From contig CAVSLM010000002.1 in NCBI GenBank assembly GCA_963728895.1, positions 310,001-374,000 of the forward strand: a DNA stretch of 64,000 nucleotides, written 5' to 3'. Of this stretch, positions 10,511 to 18,882 are shown piece by piece (within the stretch, counting starts at the first letter, position 1; the number at the start of each line of letters is the position of its first letter). The position numbers and the translations under genes are program-made. The notes under the pieces are model-generated. The model searched no databases. It saw only the letters and a list, made by a program, of their open reading frames with translations, and was not told the origin of the DNA. Source of the stretch: CAVSLM01 sp963728895 (lineage in GTDB: Bacteria; Pseudomonadota; Gammaproteobacteria; JBBQDK01).

Positions 10511-11554
10511 TTGCACATTATCGATTACGACTGGGCGACAGACGAGAACTTTGCACCGGGCCGTGCGGCCGAGCCGCCGCGCTGCGCACGACGCGGGCGG
10601 TTGCAATCGGCACCGGGCGGCGGGCCCAGACCTCGAATGCCCTCCGGTATGCGAACCGCGGCCGGAGTGGGCGCCGTGCTGCTCGCGGTGCTTGGCGTAT
10701 TCGCCTGGCAGGGCTCGCCGGTGGACTCGAGCCGCGAGCTGGGCGTGATCGCCCAGGCTGCAGAACAGGGCGATGTTCATGCCGAGCTGATGCTGGCGCT
10801 CGCCTACCGCGACGGGCGCGGCGGTCTTGCGCACGACCAGGCGGCGGCGGACCGCTGGCTGCGGCGCGCCGCCGACGACGGTTCGGTCTACGCTGCCGAT
10901 CTCCTGGGTAACGCCTATATGAACGGCCGGGGCGTGGAGGCTGACGCCGCGAGCGCCGTGCAATGGTGGAGCAAGGCGGCGCAGGCGGGATCGGCGGATG
11001 CAGAGCGCCGGCTGGCCGGCGCCTACCTGGACGGCAAGGGTGTGGCCCGGGATCCCGAGGCGGCACGACACTGGCTGGCGCTGTCGGCCGATGAAGGTGA
11101 CGGCACTGCGCGTGAATTGCTGCGCCAGATGTATCGCAACGGCCTGGTCGACGCCCGCGACGTAACCGGCGCGGACACGCTGGACGCCCTGGCGACGCGT
11201 ACGCATTCGACGCCGCTGATGCTCGGCGCGATCGCGAGCGAGATAGGCGCCTGGCTTTCCAGGGCAGCGGCACAGTCGGAGGAACCGTTGCAGGCCCGTG
11301 CCGAGGCCGGCGATCCCATCGCGCAATACCAGCTCGGCTGGCGCTACCACACCGGCGCCTGGGCGGTACCGCGCGACGATGTCAAGGCCGTGAACTGGCT
11401 CGAGCGCGCCGCGAAAAACGGCAATCGACTTGCCATGCGCAGTCTCGCGGGGATCTACGCGCGGGGCACGCCCGACATCACGGCGGACGCGGGGCGTGCC
11501 GCCTACTGGCGCGACCGCGAGCAGTCCACGACATCCGAAACCCTCACTCCCTGA
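10511..11554 (+). CDS. Sel1-like repeat protein with one membrane anchor
   Basis: 347 residues. A short cytoplasmic N-terminus is followed by one hydrophobic helix (about residues 48-65), then Sel1-type repeats with the AYRDGRG, AYMNGRG and AYLDGKG signatures and a further repeat pair near the C-terminus. Sel1 repeats form alpha-solenoids for protein contacts, here probably facing the periplasm. The start is taken as TTG 10511 because AGGAG lies seven bases upstream; the longer frame from 10382 begins inside the sigma-54 promoter and is unlikely. The DUF599 gene follows after 19 bases. The promoter suggests control by the divergent kinase/regulator pair. Confidence 0.83.
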   Translation: MHIIDYDWATDENFAPGRAAEPPRCARRGRLQSAPGGGPRPRMPSGMRTAAGVGAVLLAVLGVFAWQGSPVDSSRELGVIAQAAEQGDVHAELMLALAYRDGRGGLAHDQAAADRWLRRAADDGSVYAADLLGNAYMNGRGVEADAASAVQWWSKAAQAGSADAERRLAGAYLDGKGVARDPEAARHWLALSADEGDGTARELLRQMYRNGLVDARDVTGADTLDALATRTHSTPLMLGAIASEIGAWLSRAAAQSEEPLQARAEAGDPIAQYQLGWRYHTGAWAVPRDDVKAVNWLERAAKNGNRLAMRSLAGIYARGTPDITADAGRAAYWRDREQSTTSETLTP

Positions 11555-11573
11555 GAGGCATGGACACCAGAAA

Positions 11574-12329
11574 ATGTTCGACAATGTTGCAGCCTTTGCC
11601 ACGATGTTCGGCGCTCCCGTCGCGAGCCTGCTGCTGATCATCAGTTATCACTTGTATCTGCGCCGGCAGCTGCGCCGTGACCCCAACTACACCATCCAGG
11701 CCATCAACACCGCGGCGCGCAACGCCTGGGTCGCCAACATCATGCGCAGCGGTCAGCCCGACGTGCTACCGGTACAGACGCTGCGCAATTCGACCATGGC
11801 GGCAACGTTCCTGGCTTCCACGGCAATCCTGCTGATGATGGGCGTGTTGAGCCTCACCGGCCACAGCGGTGACAGCGGAAGCCTGTTTCATGTGGTACCG
11901 GTACAGCCCGATGCCGCGACACGCGTCTTGTGGCGCATCAAGCTGCTCGCCCTGCTGGCGGACTTCTTCGTGGCGTTCCTCTCCTTCACGCTGGCGATCC
12001 GCATGTACAACCATGTCGGCTATCTCATCAACACCCCGGGCCATCCGCCTGCGTACGTGGCGCGCCTGCTGAATCGTGCCGGCTGGTATTACAGCGCCGG
12101 TATGCGCAGCTACTACTTCTCCGTGCCTCTGGTGTTCTGGCTGTTCGGCGCGATCTTCATGCTCGCCGCCTCGTTGGGTATGGTCGTGGTGTTCTACCAC
12201 GTGGACCGCGCGCCCAAGGGACCGGATGACGAGTGGGCACCGCGCGTCGCTCCCGCTTCCGGACACGGCGGCCGGCACCGTGCAACCGTGGTCTCCACCG
12301 CCACAGGCGGCAAGACCGCCTCCGGCTGA
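11574..12329 (+). CDS. DUF599 family membrane protein
   Basis: 251 residues with four hydrophobic segments, at about 8-25, 70-90, 125-145 and 195-215. The pattern YHLYLRRQLRRDP, then QTLRNSTMAATFLASTAILL, is typical of DUF599, a family of inner-membrane proteins without an assigned function. The start ATG 11574 follows the stop of the Sel1-repeat gene by 19 bases, so both are probably expressed from the sigma-54 promoter. The last 30 residues are a low-complexity hydrophilic tail. Confidence 0.86.
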   Translation: MFDNVAAFATMFGAPVASLLLIISYHLYLRRQLRRDPNYTIQAINTAARNAWVANIMRSGQPDVLPVQTLRNSTMAATFLASTAILLMMGVLSLTGHSGDSGSLFHVVPVQPDAATRVLWRIKLLALLADFFVAFLSFTLAIRMYNHVGYLINTPGHPPAYVARLLNRAGWYYSAGMRSYYFSVPLVFWLFGAIFMLAASLGMVVVFYHVDRAPKGPDDEWAPRVAPASGHGGRHRATVVSTATGGKTASG

Positions 12330-12610
12330 TCTCGCCGTTTTCCCCTGGGCGGCGCGCCCGATCCCGCAACTTCCTTCAGGGGGCGAGGGGCGCCTGCCCT
12401 CTCTTTGCCGCCAGGATACACGACCCACACACATCTATACTGAGCGGCAACCGGGACACGTCCCGCGCGCACGCCAGCCGATGGGCGTGTATGTGCGGGA
12501 GCCGCACGCGATAGCCAGCTTACACAAGGCGGTGCGCCCAGGGCGGAACGGCGGCGTTCGCCACGCCCCCGGGCGCGGCCGTTCCCTACAGATCCTCGCG
12601 GAGACCGGAC

Positions 12611-13585
12611 ATGGAGCACCTGTACCGACTGCTGATCCTCTGGTGCCTGGCCCTGCCGATCGGAGCTGCGACTGGGCGAATGATCGAGGAGTATCCCCTT
12701 CCCGCCGGCACCCACCCGCATGACGCGGCGCCTGCGGCCGACGGTGGCGTGTGGTACACGGCCCAAAATGCTGCGGCACTCGGCTGGCTCGATCCGCGCA
12801 CGGGCGAAACCCGGCAGATTCGGCTGGGCGAAGGCTCGCGACCGCACGGCGTGATCGTGGGGCCGGATGGTGCGCCCTGGATCACCGACGGCGGGCTCAA
12901 CGCCATCGTACGGGTCGATCCCGACACCCACGAGGTGCGGGTGTTCGCACCACCCGAGGGAACACCCGACATGAACCTCAACACCGCCACCTTCGATCAT
13001 CACGGGACGCTCTGGTTCACGGGTCAGGCAGGTTTCTACGGACGCGTGGAACCCTCCAGCGGGAAGGTCCAGGTGTTCCGCGCCCCGCGCGGCACCGGCC
13101 CCTACGGCATCTGCACCACGCCCGACGGCAGCGTCTACTATGCCTCGCTCGCCGGCTCCCACATCGCGCGCATCGACGTGAAGACCGGTGCGGCTACCGT
13201 CATCGAGCCGCCGACCCGCGCTCAGGGTGCGCGGCGCGTGTGGGCCGATTCGAAGGGAAACGTGTGGGTGAGCGAGTGGAACGTCGGGAACGTCGCGCGC
13301 TACGACACCGCGACGCAGGACTGGCGCGAGTGGCACCTGTCGGGCGACGATCCGCACGCCTACGCGGTCTGGGTCGACGGGGCGGATCAAGTTTGGCTGT
13401 CGGACTTCGGCGCTAATGCCATCGTGCGCTTCGACCCCGGGACGACGCGCTTCCAGGTGTTCGCGCTCCCCACCCCGAATGCCGGCGTGCGCCAGATCAT
13501 GGGCAGGCCCGGTGAAATCTGGCTGCCGGAATCCGGGACCGACAAACTGGGTGTGATCCGGACGGACACGGCAGCGGCGGAGTAA
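12611..13585 (+). CDS. Virginiamycin B lyase-like beta-propeller, exported
   Basis: 324 residues: an N-terminal signal sequence ending near AATG, then repeated propeller blades of the streptogramin lyase (Vgb) type, e.g. GVWYTAQNAAALGWLDP, APWITDGGLNAIVRVDP and QVWLSDFGANAIVRFDP. True Vgb linearises streptogramin B antibiotics, but most chromosomal homologues are exported propellers of unknown substrate, so resistance should not be assumed. Start ATG 12611 has GGAG upstream. The 281 bases before it hold no gene and no clear promoter. Confidence 0.85.
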   Translation: MEHLYRLLILWCLALPIGAATGRMIEEYPLPAGTHPHDAAPAADGGVWYTAQNAAALGWLDPRTGETRQIRLGEGSRPHGVIVGPDGAPWITDGGLNAIVRVDPDTHEVRVFAPPEGTPDMNLNTATFDHHGTLWFTGQAGFYGRVEPSSGKVQVFRAPRGTGPYGICTTPDGSVYYASLAGSHIARIDVKTGAATVIEPPTRAQGARRVWADSKGNVWVSEWNVGNVARYDTATQDWREWHLSGDDPHAYAVWVDGADQVWLSDFGANAIVRFDPGTTRFQVFALPTPNAGVRQIMGRPGEIWLPESGTDKLGVIRTDTAAAE

Positions 13586-13717
13586 CCGCCAGAACCGGGA
13601 TAGGCCGGCGGCGTAAACCGTGTGTCATCGTTCGCCGGTCGGGAAGAATGTCATTCTTCCCCGCGGTCCATTCACTTCCAGGCCACCCGCCGGCCGGCTG
13701 GTGAGATATCCGGGCTT
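13586..13717. repeat. MITE-like element, copy B (left end missing)
   Basis: Starting right after the stop of the Vgb-like gene, this stretch matches the inner and right part of the 28.9-kb copy: CCGCCAGAACCGGGAT at the left, CCATTCACTT and CCGCCGGCCGGCTG near the right, ending GGTGAGATATCCGGGCT. The left terminal repeat is absent. A perfect short hairpin (GAAGAATGTCATTCTTC) lies inside. Confidence 0.65.
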
Positions 13718-13768
13718 GCTGCCGTTGCTCCCGCGGGAAACCCCGGGGTGGCCGGGAGGGTCGCGGCA

Positions 13769-14173
13769 TCAACGCGACTGGTGCTCCGCCCCACCGGGCG
13801 CCTTCGCGAGCACGCACTCCGGCACGTGGAACTGGGCGTCGAGCGCGTAGGCTTCGTCGAACACGCCATCGCAATCGCTGTCGCGGATGACGTAGTTGGC
13901 ACCCGGATCCCGGTCGTCGTCGAACTTGTCCAGGCTCCAGGCCCATACCCTGCCGTTGGTGGAGGCGCTGAAAATGGTGTCTCCGGCCGCATCGCGCAGC
14001 AGCACGAAGTGGGTCTCCTTGACACCGTCTCCGTTTCCATCGGCATCCCATTCGTGATCCAACCCGAAGCCCTGGGTATCCGGCGGCGTGAAGGTGGAAG
14101 CCGCGGCGTGGGCGGCAAGCACAAGCCCCAGGGCTGCGGCAGCCAGGAGCTTCGGTTCAAGTCGGGTAGTCAT
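13769..14173 (-). CDS. Small secreted protein with Asp-rich calcium-type motifs
   Basis: 134 residues. A signal sequence (LLAAAALGLVLAAHAAA) is followed by a compact domain with Asp-rich loops, DADGNGDGVKE and DSDCDGVFDE, that look like calcium-binding thrombospondin-3-type or EF-hand-like loops. No enzyme family is recognised. The start ATG 14173 has AGGAGG upstream, whereas the open frame to 14392 is unsupported. The same loop style occurs in the leader modules of the two cytochromes at 20-28 kb. It ends just before MITE copy B. Confidence 0.68.
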   Translation of the reverse strand: MTTRLEPKLLAAAALGLVLAAHAAASTFTPPDTQGFGLDHEWDADGNGDGVKETHFVLLRDAAGDTIFSASTNGRVWAWSLDKFDDDRDPGANYVIRDSDCDGVFDEAYALDAQFHVPECVLAKAPGGAEHQSR

Positions 14174-14363
14174 CGAAATATTTCCTCCTGGGCACTGCAG
14201 TCGTTTGGCATTTGGGGCGTGGCGGCAGGCCGGTCTTCGTTCTCGGGCCAAGCCTGTGCGCGCTTGTGATATTACATGGATGTGGTACAAACGACATCGC
14301 CCGGCCCATTGAATCCTCGCGACGCCCGCGCGTCGTCGCCCCGGCTCCTCCGGAGGAATTCCG

Positions 14364-14846
14364 ATGTTCAACGCCAAGCTTCTGCGTGCCACTGCCCTGC
14401 TGGCCTGTGCCGCGTCCGGACTGCTGCATGCCGACGCTGCCGGTCACCGGCAGGCGGTGGAACGCCTGTTCCAGCTCACCGACTTGCGCCAGATGATCGA
14501 GGAGAGCGTGGATACCGTGGCAGACCTGCAGCTGAGGCAGAATCCGCAGCTGCAACCGCACGCCGAGGCGCTGCACAGCTTTCTGGAGAAGTACATCGGC
14601 TGGGACGCGCTCAAGGAGGATCTGGTCGCGATGTACCAGCGTGCGTTCACGGAACCGGAATTGAAGGAGATGAACGCCTTCTACGGCTCACCGACGGGCA
14701 AGAAAGTGCTGGCGAAGTTGCCTCAGCTGGTGCAGGAACGCAACCGCCTCGCCATGCGGCGCCTGCAGCAGCATGTCGGCGAGTTGCAGGAACAGATCGC
14801 GGCCAGCGCCGCCAAGTCAGGGACGGCTCCGCCCGCCGCGAAGTAG
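14364..14846 (+). CDS. DUF2059 domain protein, exported
   Basis: 160 residues: signal peptide (about 1-26), then the all-helical DUF2059 domain with the typical core YQRAFTEPELKEMNAFYGSPTGKK. Members are periplasmic proteins of unknown role. Start ATG 14364 has a strong GGAGG eight bases upstream. It is a single gene, divergent from the secreted protein and converging on the ammonium transporter. Confidence 0.88.
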   Translation: MFNAKLLRATALLACAASGLLHADAAGHRQAVERLFQLTDLRQMIEESVDTVADLQLRQNPQLQPHAEALHSFLEKYIGWDALKEDLVAMYQRAFTEPELKEMNAFYGSPTGKKVLAKLPQLVQERNRLAMRRLQQHVGELQEQIAASAAKSGTAPPAAK

Positions 14847-14918
14847 GGGGCGCACTGCATGCAGCCCGTCCCGAACCGCGGCGCCGAAGGCTCCGCGATC
14901 CCATCCGGTACGGCGCCG

Positions 14919-16121
14919 TCAGACGGAGGTCTCCGCCTCCGGCGTGGCGCGAATCTTGTGGATGCTGAGGTCTGCGCCCGCGTACTCTTCTTCCTGGGAG
15001 AGCCGGAGTCCGACCAGCGACTTGAGGGCACCATAGACCAGTGCGCCGCCAACCAGGGCGATGGCGATGCCGAGCGCCGTCCCGGCCAGCTGAGTGAGGA
15101 AGCTCACGCCTCCGATGCCCCCTAGCGCCTTGGCGCCGAAGATACCCGCCGCGATACCGCCCCACGCACCGCACAGGCCGTGCAAAGGCCACACGCCGAG
15201 CACGTCGTCGATGCGCCAGCGGTTCTGGGTAAGGGTGAACGTCCAGACGAACAGCGCCCCGGCGAATGCGCCGGTCACCAGGGCGCCGATCGGATGCATG
15301 ACATCGGAACCGGCACAGACAGCGACGAGTCCCGCGAGCGGGCCGTTGTGCACGAAGCCCGGGTCATTCCGGCCCAGGAACAGCGCGGTGAGCGTGCCGC
15401 CCACCATGGCCATCAGCGAGTTGACCGCCACCAGGCCGCTGATACCCTCGATGTTCTGCGCCGACATCACATTGAATCCGAACCAGCCAACCGTGAGGAT
15501 CCATGCGCCCAGGGCCAGGAAGGGAATGCTGGACGGCGGATGGGCGAACATGACCCCGCCCTGCCCGTAGCGTCCATGGCGCGGGCCGAGTAGCAACACC
15601 GCAGCGAGCGCGATCCAGCCGCCCATGGCGTGAACGACGACCGAACCGGCAAAGTCATGGAAGCCCGCGCCGAGGTGTGCGACGAACCAGTCCTGGATGC
15701 CGAACCGCCCGTTCCAGCTGATGCCCTCGAACAGGGGGTAGACGAACGCGACCAGCAGAAAGCTCGCGGTGAGCTGGGGGTAGAACCGTGCGCGCTCGGC
15801 GATACCGCCAGAGACGATGGCGGGAATGGCGGCCGCAAAGGTGAGCAGGAAAAAGAACTTGACCAGCTGATAGCCGTTGGCGATGGCCAGCGTCTGCGCA
15901 CCCGACAGGAAATGGATGCCATAGGCCACACCGTACCCGATGAAGAAATAGGCGATCGTGCAGGCCGAGAAGTCGCTCAGAATCTTCACCAGCGCATTGA
16001 CCTGATTCTTGCTGCGAACGGTGCCGAGCTCAAGGAAAGCGAACCCGCTGTGCATGGCAAGCACCATGACCGCCCCCATCAAAACGAACAACACGTCACT
16101 GCCGGCTTTCAGGTTTTCCAT
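14919..16121 (-). CDS. amt: Ammonium transporter, Amt family
   Basis: 400 residues, 11 hydrophobic segments, N-terminus outside by family rule. It shows the Amt landmarks GGIAERARFYP, DFAGSVVVHAMGG (first pore His), GAWILTVGWFGFN and WPLHGLCGAWGG (second pore His). It imports ammonium as nitrogen source or substrate. No GlnK gene is adjacent, unlike many amtB loci. I looked for a sigma-54 promoter in the 406 bases upstream and found no convincing GG-N10-GC site. Confidence 0.93.
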   Translation of the reverse strand: MENLKAGSDVLFVLMGAVMVLAMHSGFAFLELGTVRSKNQVNALVKILSDFSACTIAYFFIGYGVAYGIHFLSGAQTLAIANGYQLVKFFFLLTFAAAIPAIVSGGIAERARFYPQLTASFLLVAFVYPLFEGISWNGRFGIQDWFVAHLGAGFHDFAGSVVVHAMGGWIALAAVLLLGPRHGRYGQGGVMFAHPPSSIPFLALGAWILTVGWFGFNVMSAQNIEGISGLVAVNSLMAMVGGTLTALFLGRNDPGFVHNGPLAGLVAVCAGSDVMHPIGALVTGAFAGALFVWTFTLTQNRWRIDDVLGVWPLHGLCGAWGGIAAGIFGAKALGGIGGVSFLTQLAGTALGIAIALVGGALVYGALKSLVGLRLSQEEEYAGADLSIHKIRATPEAETSV

Positions 16122-16527
16122 GGTGGCTCCGCATGGCTGGGTCGAATGGCGCGCAACGATACACGATTTCTCCCGAAGCGACTCATCTCACCCGAAGCAC
16201 CGGCGTGTTCGGGCAGCAGGGTCGATTTCGCATACGCCGGGAACAGCGTATTACCGGGTCCGTCGCGCCGTCGGGAACGGCGCGACGGGGGGATTCGTTT
16301 TGAGTGTGGGGGAAGGCCATGCACGGCTTTGCGGGCCGGACGACCGCGGCGGTTCGTTCCCGCCTGCCCCGAGTGTTCGGCGACGGGAGTGCTGTGCAGC
16401 GCGATCCAGCGACGCCGGGATTGGCGTCCTCCAACCTGTATCCTGGGGCGACATACTGCGAAAGCCTTGCCGAGCACCGGCACAGTCGCTAGGGTGAGGC
16501 TTCGAGGCTTTCGCGGAGCATGAAGGC
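16122..16527. other. Divergent intergenic region, amt / tlpA-like
   Basis: About 400 bases without a credible gene. The only clear structure is a perfect 11-bp hairpin, CGTCGCGCCGT / ACGGCGCGACG with loop CGGGA (16261-16287), followed by G-rich sequence and a weak TTTT on the plus strand. It could be a leader attenuator for the thioredoxin gene or simple structural DNA. Promoters for both genes must lie here, but none stands out. Confidence 0.5.
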
Positions 16528-17049
16528 ATGCCCGTCATCCGACTCCTGATCCTGGTCGTCCTGCTCGGCATGTCGGCGACCACCGCGCGCGCCGATCTCC
16601 AGGAGCAGCCGGATCGCCACCCCGCACCGGAGCTCGCGCTGAACGACCTGGGCGACCAGCCGCAGACGCTGCAGGCACACGCGGGCGAGGTCGTGGCGGT
16701 CAATTTCTGGGCCGCCTGGTGCGCACCCTGTCTGCTGGAGATGCCCTCCCTGCAACGGCTGGCGGCCAAGCTCGCGCAGCGCAGGTTCACGGTGCTTGCC
16801 GTGAATGTGGGTGACGGCAAGGCACGGATCTGGTCTTTCCTGAAGAAGCCGGGCCGCAATTTCCAGGTGCTCATGGACCCGGAAGGCGAAGCCGCGCGTG
16901 CCTGGAAGGTGGACTACTATCCGAGCACCTTCCTGATCGACCCGCAGGGCCGGGTGCGTTACGTCGCCTACGGCATCGTCGACTGGGAAGACCCGGCGGT
17001 CGCAGCAATCATCGAATCGCTGCTCAAACCACCCGTCGGCCACCCATAG
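16528..17049 (+). CDS. TlpA-like periplasmic thioredoxin
   Basis: 173 residues: signal sequence, then a TlpA/ResA-type thioredoxin fold with active site WCAPC in FWAAWCAPCLLEMP and the cis-proline region YYPSTFLIDPQG. These proteins reduce disulfides in the periplasm and often keep apocytochrome CxxCH cysteines reduced for heme attachment, which would fit the multiheme genes in this window, but that link is inferred. ATG 16528 is the natural start. A long repeat array follows the gene. Confidence 0.9.
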   Translation: MPVIRLLILVVLLGMSATTARADLQEQPDRHPAPELALNDLGDQPQTLQAHAGEVVAVNFWAAWCAPCLLEMPSLQRLAAKLAQRRFTVLAVNVGDGKARIWSFLKKPGRNFQVLMDPEGEAARAWKVDYYPSTFLIDPQGRVRYVAYGIVDWEDPAVAAIIESLLKPPVGHP

Positions 17050-17154
17050 CGCGCGCATCCGCCCGCGCGATCCTGGTCCAACGACGACGGCGTGCGATGG
17101 AGCCGTTGCCCGGTGAATCCGCTTTGCCAGTTTCCGGCCAGCGGTGCGAAGCCC

Positions 17155-17245
17155 GAGCCGCACTCGTGGAACCGCTGCGCTTGTTCCACCCTAGGGATGA
17201 AGCCGAGCCGCACCCGTGGAACCGCTGCGCTTGTCCACTCGGGGA
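17155..17245. repeat. Two inverted copies of the REP-like core
   Basis: GTGGAACCGCTGCGCTTGT with a following CCAC occurs twice about 50 bases apart (17166 and 17216), each after GAGCCGCAC. They are the reverse complement of the palindromic core found in every unit of the 112-bp array downstream and may be the founder orientation. Confidence 0.65.
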
Positions 17246-17410
17246 TCAGGGCGAAGGTAGTGGGGAGCGCTGGTTTGTTTCACCCCACATGCAGCCTGTG
17301 GTGCGCGGCATCAGCGACGTTGGAGACGAAGTCACGGCAGCTCCGCCTGCACTTCGTGCCGGCGGTCCGACATCGGATCGCGAGCGATGGGGCGCGGTAG
17401 TCGCTGGACC

Positions 17411-18429
17411 GAGACGATGGCCGCGAACTCGCGGCGTACCGAGCGGCAGCCGATTCATCCAATACCACCCGTAGGGTGGAACAAGCGACAGCGGTTCCAC
17501 CAATGCGTCCGCACCAAGGCCGGAGACGATGGCCGCGAACTCGCGGCGTACCGAGCGGCAGCCGATCCATCCAATACCACCCGTAGGGTGGAACAAGCGA
17601 CAGCGGTTCCACCAATGCGTTGGCACCAAGGCCGGAGACGATGGCCGCGAACTCGCGGCGTACCGAGCGGCAGCCGATCCATCCAATACCACCCGTAGGG
17701 TGGAACAAGCGACAGCGGTTCCACCAATGCGTTGGCACCAAGGCCGGAGACGATGGCCGCGAGCTCGCGGCGTACCGAGCGGCAGCCGATTCATCCAATA
17801 CCACCCGTAGGGTGGAACAAGCGACAGCGGTTCCACCAATGCGTTGGCACCAAGGCCGGAGACGATGGCCGCGAACTCGCGGCGTACCGAGCGGCAGCCG
17901 ATTCATCCAATACCACCCGTAGGGTGGAACAAGCGACAGCGGTTCCACCAATGCGTTGGCACCAAGGCCGGAGACGATGGCCGCGAGCTCGCGGCGTACC
18001 GAGCGGCAGCCGATTCATCCCATACCACCCGTAGGGTGGAACAAGCGACAGCGGTTCCACCAATGCGTCCGCACCAAGACCGGAGACGATGGCCGCGAGC
18101 TCGCGGCGTACCGAGCGGCAGCCGATTCATCCAACTACCACCCGTAGGGTGGAACAAGCGACAGCGGTTCCACCAATGCGTTGGCACCAAGACCGGAGAC
18201 GATGGCCGCGAGCTCGCGGCGTACCGAGCGGCAGCCGATTCATCCCTACCACCCGTAGGGTGGAACAAGCGACAGCGGTTCCACCAATGCGTCCGCACCA
18301 AGACCGGAGACGATGGCCGCGAGCTCGCGGCGTACCGAGCGGCAGCCGATTCATCCCTACCACCCGTAGGGTGGAACAAGCGACAGCGGTTCCACCAATG
18401 CGTCCGCACCAAGACCGGAGACGACGGCT
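17411..18429. repeat. Tandem array: nine 112-bp units plus a partial tenth
   Basis: The block GAGACGATGGCCGCGA recurs at 17411, 17523, 17635, 17747, 17859, 17971, 18083, 18196, 18307 and 18418, spaced 112 bp with two 111s and one 113. Each unit contains three inverted repeats: CCGCGA/TCGCGG, CCACCC-GTA-GGGTGG and GTGGAAC/GTTCCAC. Units differ at a few sites (aactcg/agctcg, tccgcacc/ttggcacc, gccgg/accgg). The length is not a multiple of three, so the open frames here are artefacts. There are no unique spacers, so it is not a CRISPR array. Decayed pieces run on to about 18525. Confidence 0.95.
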
Positions 18430-18882
18430 TCCACCCATGCGCGGCACCAAAGCCGGCGAGGGTGGTTTCCACCAGCGCGTCGGCAGCAAGGCCGGCGACG
18501 GTGATTCCACTACGCGTTGGCTGCGCCCCTGGCGGCGCCGCTTCCGACTACGAGCGCGCTTCGGAAGCCGCACCTGGCCCGCCTGCCTGGGGTCTCCCCT
18601 GGAGCGATACGGGCAGGCGCTCCGCCGGATGCACTTGCCGCGTGCGGGCGCGGCCGCGCCGCTCCAGGCTGCCCACCTTTGTCATCGCGACGCTGCCTGC
18701 CGGCCAGGCTGCATGCGTCGCGACAGGACTCCGGGACGGAAAGGGGTTGTCGAAGCCACCCCTCTCGCCGCCTCCAGAGTCGCGACGGGGAATCACCCCA
18801 GGTCGACTGACTCGACGACCGACCACTGCGGCCACAAACCGCGCCGCCGCCCGCTGCGATCGAGCGATGCGCGCCCGGCTGA
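18430..18882. other. Array remnant and unassigned DNA
   Basis: After the last full unit, degenerate fragments such as GGTTTCCACCAGCGCGT repeat at roughly 50-base steps up to about 18525. The next 350 bases have no gene I can support; frames through them are read-through from the repeats. Confidence 0.5.

Noticed and set aside
16122..16200. Sigma-54 promoter for the ammonium transporter
   Set aside because: No GG-N10-GC spacing found on the minus strand.
17411..18429. CRISPR array
   Set aside because: Units are directly adjacent 112-bp repeats without unique spacers, and no cas genes are nearby.
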